64,000 nt of DNA from Phycisphaerales bacterium (GTDB lineage: Bacteria; Bacteroidota; Bacteroidia; Chitinophagales; Chitinophagaceae). Under the pieces are notes generated by a model that ran no database searches, was not told where the DNA came from, and saw nothing but the letters and a program-made list of their open reading frames with translations. How positions within the stretch are numbered: position 1 is the stretch's first letter; each line of letters starts with the position of its first letter. The position numbers and the translations under genes are program-made. Location of the stretch: contig JASGCQ010000001.1 of NCBI GenBank assembly GCA_030054025.1, positions 24,461 to 88,460 of the forward strand, written 5' to 3'. This document shows positions 20,177 to 30,008 of this stretch, piece after piece.

Positions 20177-22708
20177 ATGAAAAAGCTAATGTTTTTCTTA
20201 ATGAGCACTTTGTGTGTCGTCAATGTTTTTGCACAAAAAGAAACTACATCTTTCGAAGTGTTAGGCAGAACATTTAATACGAATCATTATTATACGATTA
20301 CCAAACAACTTGATAGTATTTGGGAAGCTAATCCAAAACGTTTTGACAAAGGTTCGGGATTTAAACTGTATCAACGTTGGAAAGAATATTGGAAATATTA
20401 TCTGAAAGCAGATGGTACTCTGATGAATGCTGACGAAATCGCAAATGAATTCAAAAATGCGAGAAAAATACAAATTCCTAAAACCATACTTGCCAAAACT
20501 ACGGGTATTGACAATAGTGATTGGAGACCTTTAGGACCTTATTCACACAAGAATAAAGGCTCTTGGAGTTCGGGGCAAGGCAGAGTAAACGTAACAGTAG
20601 TAGATCCAAGTAATCCGAACACAATATATATTGGTAGTCCCAATGGAGGTTTATGGAGAAGTACAGATCATGGAGCATCATGGAAGTCCTTGTCCGACTT
20701 TATACCTTCAATTGGTATTTCAGGGATTGCTATTGACCCAACAAACTCTAATATTATTTATATCTCTACGGGAGACGAGGATGGCAATAATTCTTCATCA
20801 AATGGTATTTACAAATCAATAGATGGTGGAGTTACTTGGACGGCATTAAGTTACCCTTATGCGGGTGCTATCAAATCCGGAGAAATATTGATTAATCCTA
20901 AGAACCCTAATATGCTTTGGGTTGTGGGTACTAATGGATTGTATAAGACTACTGATGCAGGAATAACTTGGGTCAATAAAAGAACGGCTCTTTGTAAAGA
21001 AATACGCCTACAGCCCAATAACCCCAATACATTATATGTAGTAGAAAGAAGCGGTGCTAATGCTAATATTTTGAAGTCAACCGATGCCGGCGAAACTTTT
21101 ACGATTAGTACAACTTTTGTATCGGTAGGAAGAACTGTAATAGATGTAACACCGGCAGACTCTAATTATCTCTATGTACTGGTAGCCAATGGTGATAATA
21201 GCTTTAAAGGCATATACAGGTCTATAGATGCAGGACTTATTTATACGGCACAAAATACCACAACGGATATTTTTGAAAACAACGGATACTCCAGTCGTCA
21301 GGCTTATTACGATTTAGCCATTGCTGCTTCCGATACCGATCCCAATGTTATTTTTACCGGTTGTTTGGATGTATGGAAATCAGTAGATGGTGGTGTAAAT
21401 ATATACAGAGCCAACTCATGGAGAAGACCGGATACACCATCTTATACACACGCTGATATTCATGACTTGAAATTTTATAATCATAAGCTCTATGCGGGTA
21501 CAGATGGGGGGATTTATATTTCTTCCGATTTAGGATTCAACTTTACAGACAAAACCATCAATGGATTGAATATAAGCCAATTCTACAGATTGGATGTAGC
21601 GCAATCAGATAGTACTCAGATTGTAGGAGGATTACAAGATAATGGAGGTTATTCATTTGCCAATAATGCTTGGGTCAATTTTCATGGCGCAGATGGCATG
21701 GATGCTGCAATAGATCCATCAAACCCAAATACTCATTACGGCTTTATTCAGTTTGGAGGCTCTATGTACAAACATAATATATCCGATACTGCAAACGGAA
21801 AATTTATAACAAGCTCTCCTGACGGAGAGTTTGGTAATTGGATAACACCTTTGGAGTGCGGAAATGGGGGTACCTTGTATGCCGGATTCAAAAAATTATA
21901 CATTTTAGCAATAGATAACTTATTGGCAACATCGTCTTTTGCATTGAGCAGTAATATTACTCAAATTAGAGTGTCTCCTACAAACGATTATAGAGTCTTA
22001 ATTACCAACGGTTCTAAATTGTACATCTCTGATGGTACAGCTTCATTTACTTTTTCACCGTTAAACAGCTTGCCCTTGAAAGCAATTTCGAACTTTGATT
22101 TTAATAGAAATGACCCTAATATCATTTATGCCGTTGGTGACTTAGGGATTTTTAAATCTGTAAATAGTGGACTTAGCTGGACAGATATTAGTTACAGCAA
22201 CCCCTCGGGATCAAAGAATGCCATTGTGCACCAAGCAAGTAGTAAAAACAACACCATCTATTTGGCTTGTAACAACGCTGTTTATTATACAAATGATTCC
22301 CTCAACGATTGGCAATTGTACAGTAATAATTTGCCCAATACCACTATTACAGACATAGAGGTGAACAATGTAGAAAATCATCTGCTCATCTCCACCTATG
22401 GAAGAGGTGTTTGGCGTACTCCTGTGGTGCCTAGTAGTCTAGCCATTGGCAATGTAAAACAAAATAGTTCGATTTATACTTTGTATCCCAACCCTGTAAA
22501 AACTGTAGCTAGGATAAAAAATGCACAACTCAATGAACCCGCAATAGTTAAGATTAGTGACGCTAGCGGTGCCGTTGTTTTCTTAAAAGAATATGACTAC
22601 ATAGATAGTCAGACAGAATTTGATTGTTCTGCTTTGCCTAATGGCATATATATCATGACCATCACATCTGAAAGCCATCTAATTTCTCGAAAATTTATCA
22701 AAGAGTAA
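20177..22708 (+). CDS. Sortilin/BNR-repeat (VPS10-like beta-propeller) exported protein with T9SS sorting domain
   Basis: Repeated 'IYKSIDGGVTWTAL', 'LYKTTDAGITWVNK', 'ILKSTDAGETFTIS' Asp-box motifs; tail 'YTLYPNPVKTVARIKN...LPNGIYIMTITSESHLISRKFIKE'. Confidence 0.85.
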   Translation: MKKLMFFLMSTLCVVNVFAQKETTSFEVLGRTFNTNHYYTITKQLDSIWEANPKRFDKGSGFKLYQRWKEYWKYYLKADGTLMNADEIANEFKNARKIQIPKTILAKTTGIDNSDWRPLGPYSHKNKGSWSSGQGRVNVTVVDPSNPNTIYIGSPNGGLWRSTDHGASWKSLSDFIPSIGISGIAIDPTNSNIIYISTGDEDGNNSSSNGIYKSIDGGVTWTALSYPYAGAIKSGEILINPKNPNMLWVVGTNGLYKTTDAGITWVNKRTALCKEIRLQPNNPNTLYVVERSGANANILKSTDAGETFTISTTFVSVGRTVIDVTPADSNYLYVLVANGDNSFKGIYRSIDAGLIYTAQNTTTDIFENNGYSSRQAYYDLAIAASDTDPNVIFTGCLDVWKSVDGGVNIYRANSWRRPDTPSYTHADIHDLKFYNHKLYAGTDGGIYISSDLGFNFTDKTINGLNISQFYRLDVAQSDSTQIVGGLQDNGGYSFANNAWVNFHGADGMDAAIDPSNPNTHYGFIQFGGSMYKHNISDTANGKFITSSPDGEFGNWITPLECGNGGTLYAGFKKLYILAIDNLLATSSFALSSNITQIRVSPTNDYRVLITNGSKLYISDGTASFTFSPLNSLPLKAISNFDFNRNDPNIIYAVGDLGIFKSVNSGLSWTDISYSNPSGSKNAIVHQASSKNNTIYLACNNAVYYTNDSLNDWQLYSNNLPNTTITDIEVNNVENHLLISTYGRGVWRTPVVPSSLAIGNVKQNSSIYTLYPNPVKTVARIKNAQLNEPAIVKISDASGAVVFLKEYDYIDSQTEFDCSALPNGIYIMTITSESHLISRKFIKE

Positions 22709-22737
22709 TGCTCTCAAAGCAAAATATCATATCATAA

Positions 22738-22768
22738 AAAAAACACCTCATTGTTTGAGGTGTTTTTT
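22738..22768. terminator. Bidirectional terminator between convergent genes
   Basis: AAAAAACACCTCA-TTGTT-TGAGGTGTTTTTT. Confidence 0.85.
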
Positions 22769-22784
22769 GGTGTCTAAGCAATAC

Positions 22785-24731
22785 TTATTGTTTCACCAAT
22801 TTGCGAGAAGCAATTTTTAGTCCATTGCTCAAGACATTAATGGTGTAAATACCGGAAACCAACTCTTCAGTAGATAATGATAAGTAGCGAGTACTGCTTA
22901 TCAAACCAAAATTTTGTTCGGCAACCTGTTTGCCTAGGATGTCGGTAATGCTTAAAGAAATCGGAAGCGGATTCTCAACAATTACTTCCATATTCACTTT
23001 GTCCTTTGCTGGATTAGGATAAAGATTTCCTAAAGAAAAACCCTCTATTTGAGTTTCTGTTATCGAACTGGCTTTGTCGTACCAAAACAAATAAGGACCT
23101 GCAGCACCGGGCATTGGTCGTGTAATTGTTTTGCCATTGGTTGAAGTGGCAGAGATGTAATATTCGAATGTTTCTACGCTAGAACTGCTGCTCGCCAGAA
23201 TAGTGGCAAGCCAATGGTTTCCGCTAGCAGAAGTCATCCCTACACTTGTCCAAGTACTCGCACCTTTTAGCCTCCAGTATAAAGTGGCAGATGTGATTCC
23301 GCTTTTATTGGTAATGATTGCATCAATAGGATAGGTGGATTGATAAGCCTCTCTATTGCGATAAGCATAGTGTAAAAAGCGAATAGGATTCGTTGCTGCA
23401 AAATCCTTAGTAATACAATGGATAGATCCTCCAAAACCATCAAAAGCACGCATATCAATCGGCACAACATTGTAGCCGGGGTAAGATTTTTTGATAGAAT
23501 CAATAGCGGCGACATCACCTGCTACATAACCGCTGCTGGCATTACTGAATATGGGTTGAATAATCGTTTTGTTGACAATCAAATGGTTGGAGTAGGTGCG
23601 TGTATAATACTCGTAATCTGCAGCAGAGCTATACCAACTGCCGTCATCACGCGTAGGGAATGGTATCGTAAAAAAGTGATAAGGTTTGCTATGATAGGTA
23701 TTTCTAGTTTTCAAAGTATCTACATTGTTATTGGCAATGGCATAATCTGTAAATCCTGTTACAGAGGCCATAGCAGTCGGCATTTTAGTATAAACAAAAG
23801 TGTTTTCGTCTGTCATGTCTAAGTATAAGTCTATGTGACCTGTTCCTCCATCATGAGGGAGTGCTTTCAATACATCGAGCCTGCTAAGGTTCATATTGCT
23901 TTTAATAGAATCGCGCGTACGGCTTGCACTATAGCCATTGTAGGAGCTGTTCAAATCATATACAGCATCACTTGTGCTGAGGTTTTGTGTGCCATCTGCC
24001 AACACATTGCCTCCTTCATAATAAAGTGTGGAGGCTACTATAGGGATACCCAATTCAGCAGCCCAAAGGTTAGGCAACACATTATCTAAATCTCTTCCAG
24101 GATAGTATCGAAGATCTACCCATCCTATCTTATCATCGCTGTCATAATAATAGTTGATAGGCCCGAAATCCCGATTCCAAAAAGCATCGCCTTGATGCAC
24201 CAAAAAACGGTAATTGAAAAGCGGAGTACCATTACTCGCCATAAAAGTTTTTACAGCGTTGGTATCTGCTGCATACCAAACATTGATATACACGGGTACA
24301 CCTGCTTTTTGAATACCATCAGCAAGCTTGTTGAAGATATTGGCATAGTCAGAGCTACTAACCGTGTCAATCACTCTTAATGCATCGTCATAAATCCAAC
24401 TGATGAAGATGCCCTGAACTTCTTCAAACTCCCCTGGAAATCGTGCATCATTCGGCACTAAAGAAGTTGCTTTAGTGGTTTTTGACGTGTTTGTACTGAT
24501 GTCGGCGTTTGTATTTTTTTTTTTTGTGGAGCTTTCGGTGTTAATGGGTTTACGCTTGTATGCTTTTAAATACCGATCATGCCGCTGCTCGGGAGTCAAT
24601 TTTTGCAATATTTCGTAAGCTGCTTTCTTTTGTGCAGGCGTAGGCTCTGTACCTTGCTGTTGAGCAGTAGTATTCAAAGCTGCACAGCTTAATGTAGCTG
24701 CAACTAAAAGGCTTTTATGAATTTTAGACAT
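22785..24731 (-). CDS. PPAD-like peptidylarginine/agmatine deiminase family protein with signal peptide and T9SS sorting domain
   Basis: FPGEFEEVQGIFISW...WNRDFGPINYYYDSDDKIGWVDLRYYPGRDLDNVLP...YYEGGNVLADGTQN...DGGTGHIDLYLDM...GFGGSIHCITKD; tail 'GNLYPNPAKDKVNMEV...SGIYTINVLSNGLKIASRKLVKQ'. Confidence 0.85.
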   Translation of the reverse strand: MSKIHKSLLVAATLSCAALNTTAQQQGTEPTPAQKKAAYEILQKLTPEQRHDRYLKAYKRKPINTESSTKKKNTNADISTNTSKTTKATSLVPNDARFPGEFEEVQGIFISWIYDDALRVIDTVSSSDYANIFNKLADGIQKAGVPVYINVWYAADTNAVKTFMASNGTPLFNYRFLVHQGDAFWNRDFGPINYYYDSDDKIGWVDLRYYPGRDLDNVLPNLWAAELGIPIVASTLYYEGGNVLADGTQNLSTSDAVYDLNSSYNGYSASRTRDSIKSNMNLSRLDVLKALPHDGGTGHIDLYLDMTDENTFVYTKMPTAMASVTGFTDYAIANNNVDTLKTRNTYHSKPYHFFTIPFPTRDDGSWYSSAADYEYYTRTYSNHLIVNKTIIQPIFSNASSGYVAGDVAAIDSIKKSYPGYNVVPIDMRAFDGFGGSIHCITKDFAATNPIRFLHYAYRNREAYQSTYPIDAIITNKSGITSATLYWRLKGASTWTSVGMTSASGNHWLATILASSSSSVETFEYYISATSTNGKTITRPMPGAAGPYLFWYDKASSITETQIEGFSLGNLYPNPAKDKVNMEVIVENPLPISLSITDILGKQVAEQNFGLISSTRYLSLSTEELVSGIYTINVLSNGLKIASRKLVKQ

Positions 24732-24792
24732 TGTATCAATACAAATTGTAGGTTAGAAAAGAATTTTAAAGGTATCAAATTATCGAATAATA

Positions 24793-25710
24793 TCAACATG
24801 GCTTAAGAAAATTCTGTGCCAACATACAACGTACACTTCCGCCACCGATAGTTTCAATATTGGGAATGGAAATAGGCAATAGGGTAGAGTGTTGCTCCAA
24901 GCTCTTTTTTTGTTGTTCGCTTAAAGCGATGTAAGCAGATTCGGATAGGGCAACAATTTGCTCCCCTTTGTCGTTCTGAATAGCCAATACATTACCCGCA
25001 AAAGATTTGACCTGCGCAAAGCTAATTTCAATAATTTCTTTTTGCCCAGTAATCAAAGCGGTAATTACCGAGTTGCGCTCATGCTTGTCTAGTATAGAGT
25101 CTAGGCAAATGATGGCAAAGCCTTTGCCAATACCCATGATGACATTGGTGTGGTAAACGTCGATTCCATGCTCGTCGACAGAGTGAAAACATACAGGAGT
25201 ATAACTCAATTGTTGGCACAACCCTAGCAAAACCTTTTGGTCTGTGCGAGGAGATAAGCAGGCGTATGCTATTCTGGCATCATGGTCAAAAACGATGCTG
25301 CCAGTACCCTCCAAAAATTTACCATCTTGTTCATATTTACTCAAATCAATCATTCGAGACACTTGGTAATTTTTTTCTAATGACACTACAATATCTTCTC
25401 TTCTTTCAGAACGTCTATTGGGCGTAAGCATAGGATACAAAACTATAGTACCATCTTCGTGTGTACTAATCCAATTGTTGGGGAATATGGCATCAGGGCA
25501 TATAGCATCAGGGTTGTCTTCGATTACCCAAACATGAATACCTGCGCCTTGTAATTTTTCTACCGCTTGGTCAAATTCTTGTTGCGCAATATGCTGTGGA
25601 TTTTCGATAGAAATTGTTGCATTTTGAAAAGTATTGGATGCAGCAGTCTGTTCGTTATAGCCAAAATGGGCAGGGCGAACCATGAAAATTCGTTCAGAAA
25701 TTTGTTTCAT
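24793..25710 (-). CDS. CtlX-like amidinotransferase-fold hydrolase (arginine deiminase/citrulline-related)
   Basis: MVRPAHFGYNEQTAASN...CPDAIFPNNWISTHEDGTIVLYPM...RRSERREDI...LEGTGSIVFDHDARIAYACLSPR...GGGSVRCMLAQNF. Confidence 0.82.
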   Translation of the reverse strand: MKQISERIFMVRPAHFGYNEQTAASNTFQNATISIENPQHIAQQEFDQAVEKLQGAGIHVWVIEDNPDAICPDAIFPNNWISTHEDGTIVLYPMLTPNRRSERREDIVVSLEKNYQVSRMIDLSKYEQDGKFLEGTGSIVFDHDARIAYACLSPRTDQKVLLGLCQQLSYTPVCFHSVDEHGIDVYHTNVIMGIGKGFAIICLDSILDKHERNSVITALITGQKEIIEISFAQVKSFAGNVLAIQNDKGEQIVALSESAYIALSEQQKKSLEQHSTLLPISIPNIETIGGGSVRCMLAQNFLKPC

Positions 25711-25736
25711 TGATGAATAAGTCTTGTGGGTTAAAG

Positions 25737-26309
25737 CTAATTGATGTAGTATCTATTTTCTACAATATAATCGCTTACTTCTATAGGTGTGAGGTATCTA
25801 ATAGACTTACCTAATTTTAGTTGTTTGCGAATAAAAGTAGCAGAAATATCAAGTATAGGCGCATCTAAAACAGTTAATTGCGCATTGTGCGTATTCGTTA
25901 TGGGAAATGCAGGACGATTATATACGATGATGGCATAATTGGCTATCAGATGTTCGAAATTTTTCCATCGCTGAATGTTCTGAAAGCTATCGCTTCCCAT
26001 GATGACATTAAAGGTGTTTTTGGGGTACTTTTCACTCAAATACGTAAGTGTATCTATAGTGTAAGAAGGTTTCGGCAGTTTGAATTCAATATCGCTGGAT
26101 CTGAATTTCGGATTGTCTTTAATGGCAAGTTTTACCAAATGCAAACGGTCGTACTCATTCAATAAGGAACGAGTTTCTTTAAGTGGATTGCGAGGCGATA
26201 AAACAAACCAAACCTTATCTACGGCGCAATGCTCGGCAATATGATTGGCGATAATCAAATGACCATTGTGTATGGGGTTGAAACTACCAAAGTATAATCC
26301 TATGTGCAC
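25737..26309 (-). CDS. nadD: Nicotinate-nucleotide adenylyltransferase
   Basis: IGLYFGSFNPIHNGHLIIANHIAE...VWFVLSPRNPLK...ISATFIRKQLKLGKSIRYLTP. Confidence 0.95.
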   Translation of the reverse strand: MHIGLYFGSFNPIHNGHLIIANHIAEHCAVDKVWFVLSPRNPLKETRSLLNEYDRLHLVKLAIKDNPKFRSSDIEFKLPKPSYTIDTLTYLSEKYPKNTFNVIMGSDSFQNIQRWKNFEHLIANYAIIVYNRPAFPITNTHNAQLTVLDAPILDISATFIRKQLKLGKSIRYLTPIEVSDYIVENRYYIN

Positions 26310-26329
26310 AACATTAATTTAAATCAAAA

Positions 26330-28036
26330 CTACATAAAATCATAAGCCCGGCGTGCAATGTTCAAACGAATGCCACCATATATGCTCAAAGATTTTTGCT
26401 CAGGTTTATAATTGTTGTCATATTTATAATCACGATAAATGAAGCCTAAATCAAAGAATAAACGTTCGGCAATTTTGTAAGTGCCATTCAAGCTCATGAG
26501 CATACAAGTACTGCTTAAACCATTAATCATTTTTACCCCGTATTGATTGGCTACAGAATTGTAACTTCTGAATATATCATTGCCATAATTCAGTCCTCCC
26601 GTATCTACACCACGTTTGTAATACATCAACTTGCCTGTGAATAGCAATTTTTTCGCTGGACGATAATTGGCAATGCCAATCATTTCTACAAATCCTGAGC
26701 CTAGAGGATGTGCAATGGGTTGGTTGTAATGGCTATAGTTGGTCACACTATCCGAATGCGAATAAGCGTAGGGGCGAACCATATTAAGCTCGCCTTGTAA
26801 ATCAAGATTTTTAATTCCGAATGCATCAAAATATTTCGCTCCCAATTGTACACCATATTTATTGCCCCACCATTTATTGCTACCAAAAAGTTCTTTAGAC
26901 TTGAATTCGTCTAAAAATAATTGACCATAAATTTGGAATCCTTTAGCGACAATAGCTTTGGCGCTAAAGCCAAGATTTACATTGTCGGGGCTGCCATAGC
27001 CACGTTCTATGGCACGGAAGAAAATAATTGGATTTAAGTAACCGAAAGAATAATGATCACCACGAGCAAAAATGACATTTTCGAAAAGACCTACGTTCAA
27101 CCATTTGGTGGCATTGATACTGAGGTAATGTGTAGTAGAATATTTGACTGGTAATTGTTGGTCGGCACCCCTCACATATTGAGGGGTAATTTCTGAATAG
27201 ATATTTTGGTAATTGAGTTTCCAGATTTTGGTATTCAATTTTACAAAAGTGCTGCTGGCGGCAAAATCACTCATGAATAAACTGCGAACACCATCGCCAA
27301 TAAATTGTTTGTCGTAACCCATAGTGGCTGTGACATACTTTTTTACAATAGCAAAATCTACATAGCCACGAGCTTGTATGTAATCATATGTTTTGGAGTC
27401 TGGTTCGTGCTGATAATAGTCGGCTCCGGGTACCGCTTGATGGTTTTCTATCCACTCAGCTATATAAGAATTGGCTTGCTCCTGATTGTCAGTAAGGTAA
27501 GTGTAAAAGCCAATTCTGCTCGCTATCCGGCCACGAATCTCTGCACCACGGCTACTCGAAAAAAGGCTTTGAGTATTTGAAACTCCACCAATTGAAACTT
27601 GTTCCTGCATCACCTGTGCGCTGATGACAGGGTTTACAGAAAGGAAAAAATCTTTTGTATTGATTGAAAAAAAATCGGCTTGCGTTTTGTAAAAAGTATT
27701 GAACCAATATTTTTTTGACGCAATAGCGCCTTGCCCGCCCTTAGCCCATTCTCCACTAATTGAAATGCCTTGCTCGATATTATATCGGTCTATTTTAGGA
27801 AGTAAAATTTTGCTCCCTTCATTATTTAAAATGCTTTCAAAAAAATGCACTTCAGCCTTTCTGCTTACCGGGCCGCCACTCAAAAATAAGTCATCCGATA
27901 ATATGCCCGATTTGGTTTCTAATCTGTCCAAAAGATGATATTCATCCTCGCCCAATTGCAAATAAGTATTTTGAGCATGAGCATTGCTGTACAATTCTAA
28001 AGAAACAGCAAGTGTAAAAAGCATTTTTTTAGTCAT
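26330..28036 (-). CDS. Outer-membrane beta-barrel protein, RemB/Wzi-like
   Basis: Signal peptide; 'HLLDRLETKSG', 'YGYDKQFIGDGVRSLFMSDFAASSTFVKLNTKIWKLNYQNIY', 'SHYNQPIAHPLGSGFVEMIGIANYRP'. Confidence 0.6.
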   Translation of the reverse strand: MTKKMLFTLAVSLELYSNAHAQNTYLQLGEDEYHLLDRLETKSGILSDDLFLSGGPVSRKAEVHFFESILNNEGSKILLPKIDRYNIEQGISISGEWAKGGQGAIASKKYWFNTFYKTQADFFSINTKDFFLSVNPVISAQVMQEQVSIGGVSNTQSLFSSSRGAEIRGRIASRIGFYTYLTDNQEQANSYIAEWIENHQAVPGADYYQHEPDSKTYDYIQARGYVDFAIVKKYVTATMGYDKQFIGDGVRSLFMSDFAASSTFVKLNTKIWKLNYQNIYSEITPQYVRGADQQLPVKYSTTHYLSINATKWLNVGLFENVIFARGDHYSFGYLNPIIFFRAIERGYGSPDNVNLGFSAKAIVAKGFQIYGQLFLDEFKSKELFGSNKWWGNKYGVQLGAKYFDAFGIKNLDLQGELNMVRPYAYSHSDSVTNYSHYNQPIAHPLGSGFVEMIGIANYRPAKKLLFTGKLMYYKRGVDTGGLNYGNDIFRSYNSVANQYGVKMINGLSSTCMLMSLNGTYKIAERLFFDLGFIYRDYKYDNNYKPEQKSLSIYGGIRLNIARRAYDFM

Positions 28037-28109
28037 TGTCCTATTGTTTTAAATACTTGTACTAATTTGCCCAAAAGTACAGTTTAATTTTACAATATTT
28101 AATAACGAA

Positions 28110-29444
28110 ATGATGTCCATACTGATTAAACAAGCCACTGTAGTAAATGAGGGGAAGCAAATCGTTGCAGATGTTTTGCTTCGAGATAATAGAATTGAAA
28201 AAATAGCACCGCAAATTAATGTTGCCGAAAATGTTCGTGAAATTGATGCACAGGGCTTGTATTTATTGCCTGGAGTTATTGACGATCAGGTACACTTTCG
28301 CGAACCGGGCTTAACACATAAAGCAAATATTCACTCAGAAGCCAGAGCCGCAGTGGCAGGAGGAGTTACTTCTTTTATGGAGATGCCCAACACGAATCCA
28401 CCCACATTGAGCCAAGAATTATTAGAAGAAAAATACGCAATTGCTGCGCAAAGCTCGGTAGCAAATTATTCCTTTTTTATGGGTGTGAGCAATGATAATG
28501 TAGAAGAAGTATTGAAGACCAATAAAAAGAAAAATGAAGTGGCAGGTATCAAAATATTTATGGGTTCCAGCACAGGAAATATGTTGGTGGATAATTATGT
28601 CGCACTCAATAAAATTTTTGCAGGAGCCGAAATGCTCATTGCTACCCATTGCGAAGACGAACGAGTAGTTGCCGCCAATAAGTTGAAATACCCCAATGCC
28701 GACAACGCCTCCTCTCATCCATTGATTCGCAATGTGGCTGCCTGTTTTGAGAGTTCCTTTTCTGCAATACAATTGGCCAAACAAAATGATACAAGACTGC
28801 ACATCCTCCATATTAGCACTGCAAAAGAGCTACAATTATTTTCCAATATGATGCCTCTTGGTGAAAAGAGAATCACCAATGAGGTTTGTGTACATCACCT
28901 TCATTTTACCGCAGACGATTATGCACGTTTGGGCAATCAAATCAAATGTAATCCTGCAATTAAAGCTCCTGAAAACAAAACGGCTCTTTGGGAAGCATTG
29001 CTCGACGACAGGTTAGACATTATTGCTACAGACCATGCGCCACACACTTGGGAAGAAAAGCAACTAGCCTACACCCAAGCACCCGCAGGTTTGCCCTTGG
29101 TTCAGCATAGCCTTTTGCTGATGATGCACTATGTGCAACAAGGGAAAATTAGTATCGAAAAAGTAGTGGAGAAAATGGCGCATGCACCCACTGTTTGTTT
29201 TCAAATGAAAGAACGTGGTTATATCCGCGAAGGGTATTTTGCCGATTTAGTACTTGTGGATTTGAAAAAGGAATATACTATCACTAAAGAAAACATCCTA
29301 TACCGTTGCGGTTGGAGCCCTATGGAAGGCATGACCCTCCCTGCAAGCATTACACACACATTTGTAAATGGAAATGTAGTGTATGAAAATGGGATCGTAA
29401 TCGAAAGTAATAAAGGAATGCGTTTAGCATTTGAAAGAGGATAA
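28110..29444 (+). CDS. pyrC: Dihydroorotase
   Basis: LLPGVIDDQVHFREPGLTHKANIHSEARAAVAGGVTSFMEMPNTNPPT...IATDHAPHTWEEK. Confidence 0.93.
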   Translation: MMSILIKQATVVNEGKQIVADVLLRDNRIEKIAPQINVAENVREIDAQGLYLLPGVIDDQVHFREPGLTHKANIHSEARAAVAGGVTSFMEMPNTNPPTLSQELLEEKYAIAAQSSVANYSFFMGVSNDNVEEVLKTNKKKNEVAGIKIFMGSSTGNMLVDNYVALNKIFAGAEMLIATHCEDERVVAANKLKYPNADNASSHPLIRNVAACFESSFSAIQLAKQNDTRLHILHISTAKELQLFSNMMPLGEKRITNEVCVHHLHFTADDYARLGNQIKCNPAIKAPENKTALWEALLDDRLDIIATDHAPHTWEEKQLAYTQAPAGLPLVQHSLLLMMHYVQQGKISIEKVVEKMAHAPTVCFQMKERGYIREGYFADLVLVDLKKEYTITKENILYRCGWSPMEGMTLPASITHTFVNGNVVYENGIVIESNKGMRLAFERG

Positions 29445-29474
29445 CTTATAAATCTATATTGGCGAGATGGTTCG

Positions 29475-29807
29475 CTACCGTACTGAAATAGTTGCACTAT
29501 TACCGATAGTCAATATTTTCTTCCCATCTTTTTGTGCAGTTTCAAATTTGATGTTTCCGCTATCAGCAAAATCTTTGATTAGTTTGTTGATGGCGGCTTT
29601 TGGCTTGCATCAGTTGGATAAGCCCACAGCTCAAAAATATTTCCATTAAGGTGGATTTTATTGTTATAAACTTCTAACCTTTTTTTCGAACTGTTCTCTC
29701 CTGGCGAAATTATTTTGAGTACCAACGTGCTTAGTATTTAGTAATGAGATAATAAGGAAAATAATCCAATAGCTTTTGTTGCAAAATGTAGAGGATGGTT
29801 TATTCAT
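29475..29807 (-). pseudogene. Frameshifted remnant of a small exported protein of unknown family
   Basis: Minus-strand frames join as MNKPSSTFCNKSYWIIFLIISLLNTKHVGTQNNFARREQFEK-[shift]-KRLEVYNNKIHLNGNIFELWAYPTDASQK-[shift]-AAINKLIKDFADSGNIKFETAQKDGKKILTIGNSATISVR*. Confidence 0.55.
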
Positions 29808-29926
29808 CATAAATCATGTTTATTCGATAACGCTAAACCTACATTTTATAATACCTCAAATGCTATTTTCTTTAAATAAATTGCCTCAAAACTGAATTTG
29901 GATTTCTGCAATTTCCTTTCTTTTCT

Positions 29927-29934
29927 TACCTTTG
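29927..29934 (+). promoter_or_regulatory. -7 element TACCTTTG upstream of pyrG
   Basis: TACCTTTGCCCGAC about 75 nt upstream of the pyrG start. Confidence 0.5.
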
Positions 29935-30008
29935 CCCGACTTCAATAGTTTGGTAGTTTTCTTCCACTCCTTTCATCGGTCGCCAAACAAATATTAATAC
30001 CAAACAGT

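Noticed and set aside
29467-29649. Plus-strand ORF of 60 aa
   Set aside because: Antisense of the better-supported frameshifted minus-strand gene remnant at 29475-29807
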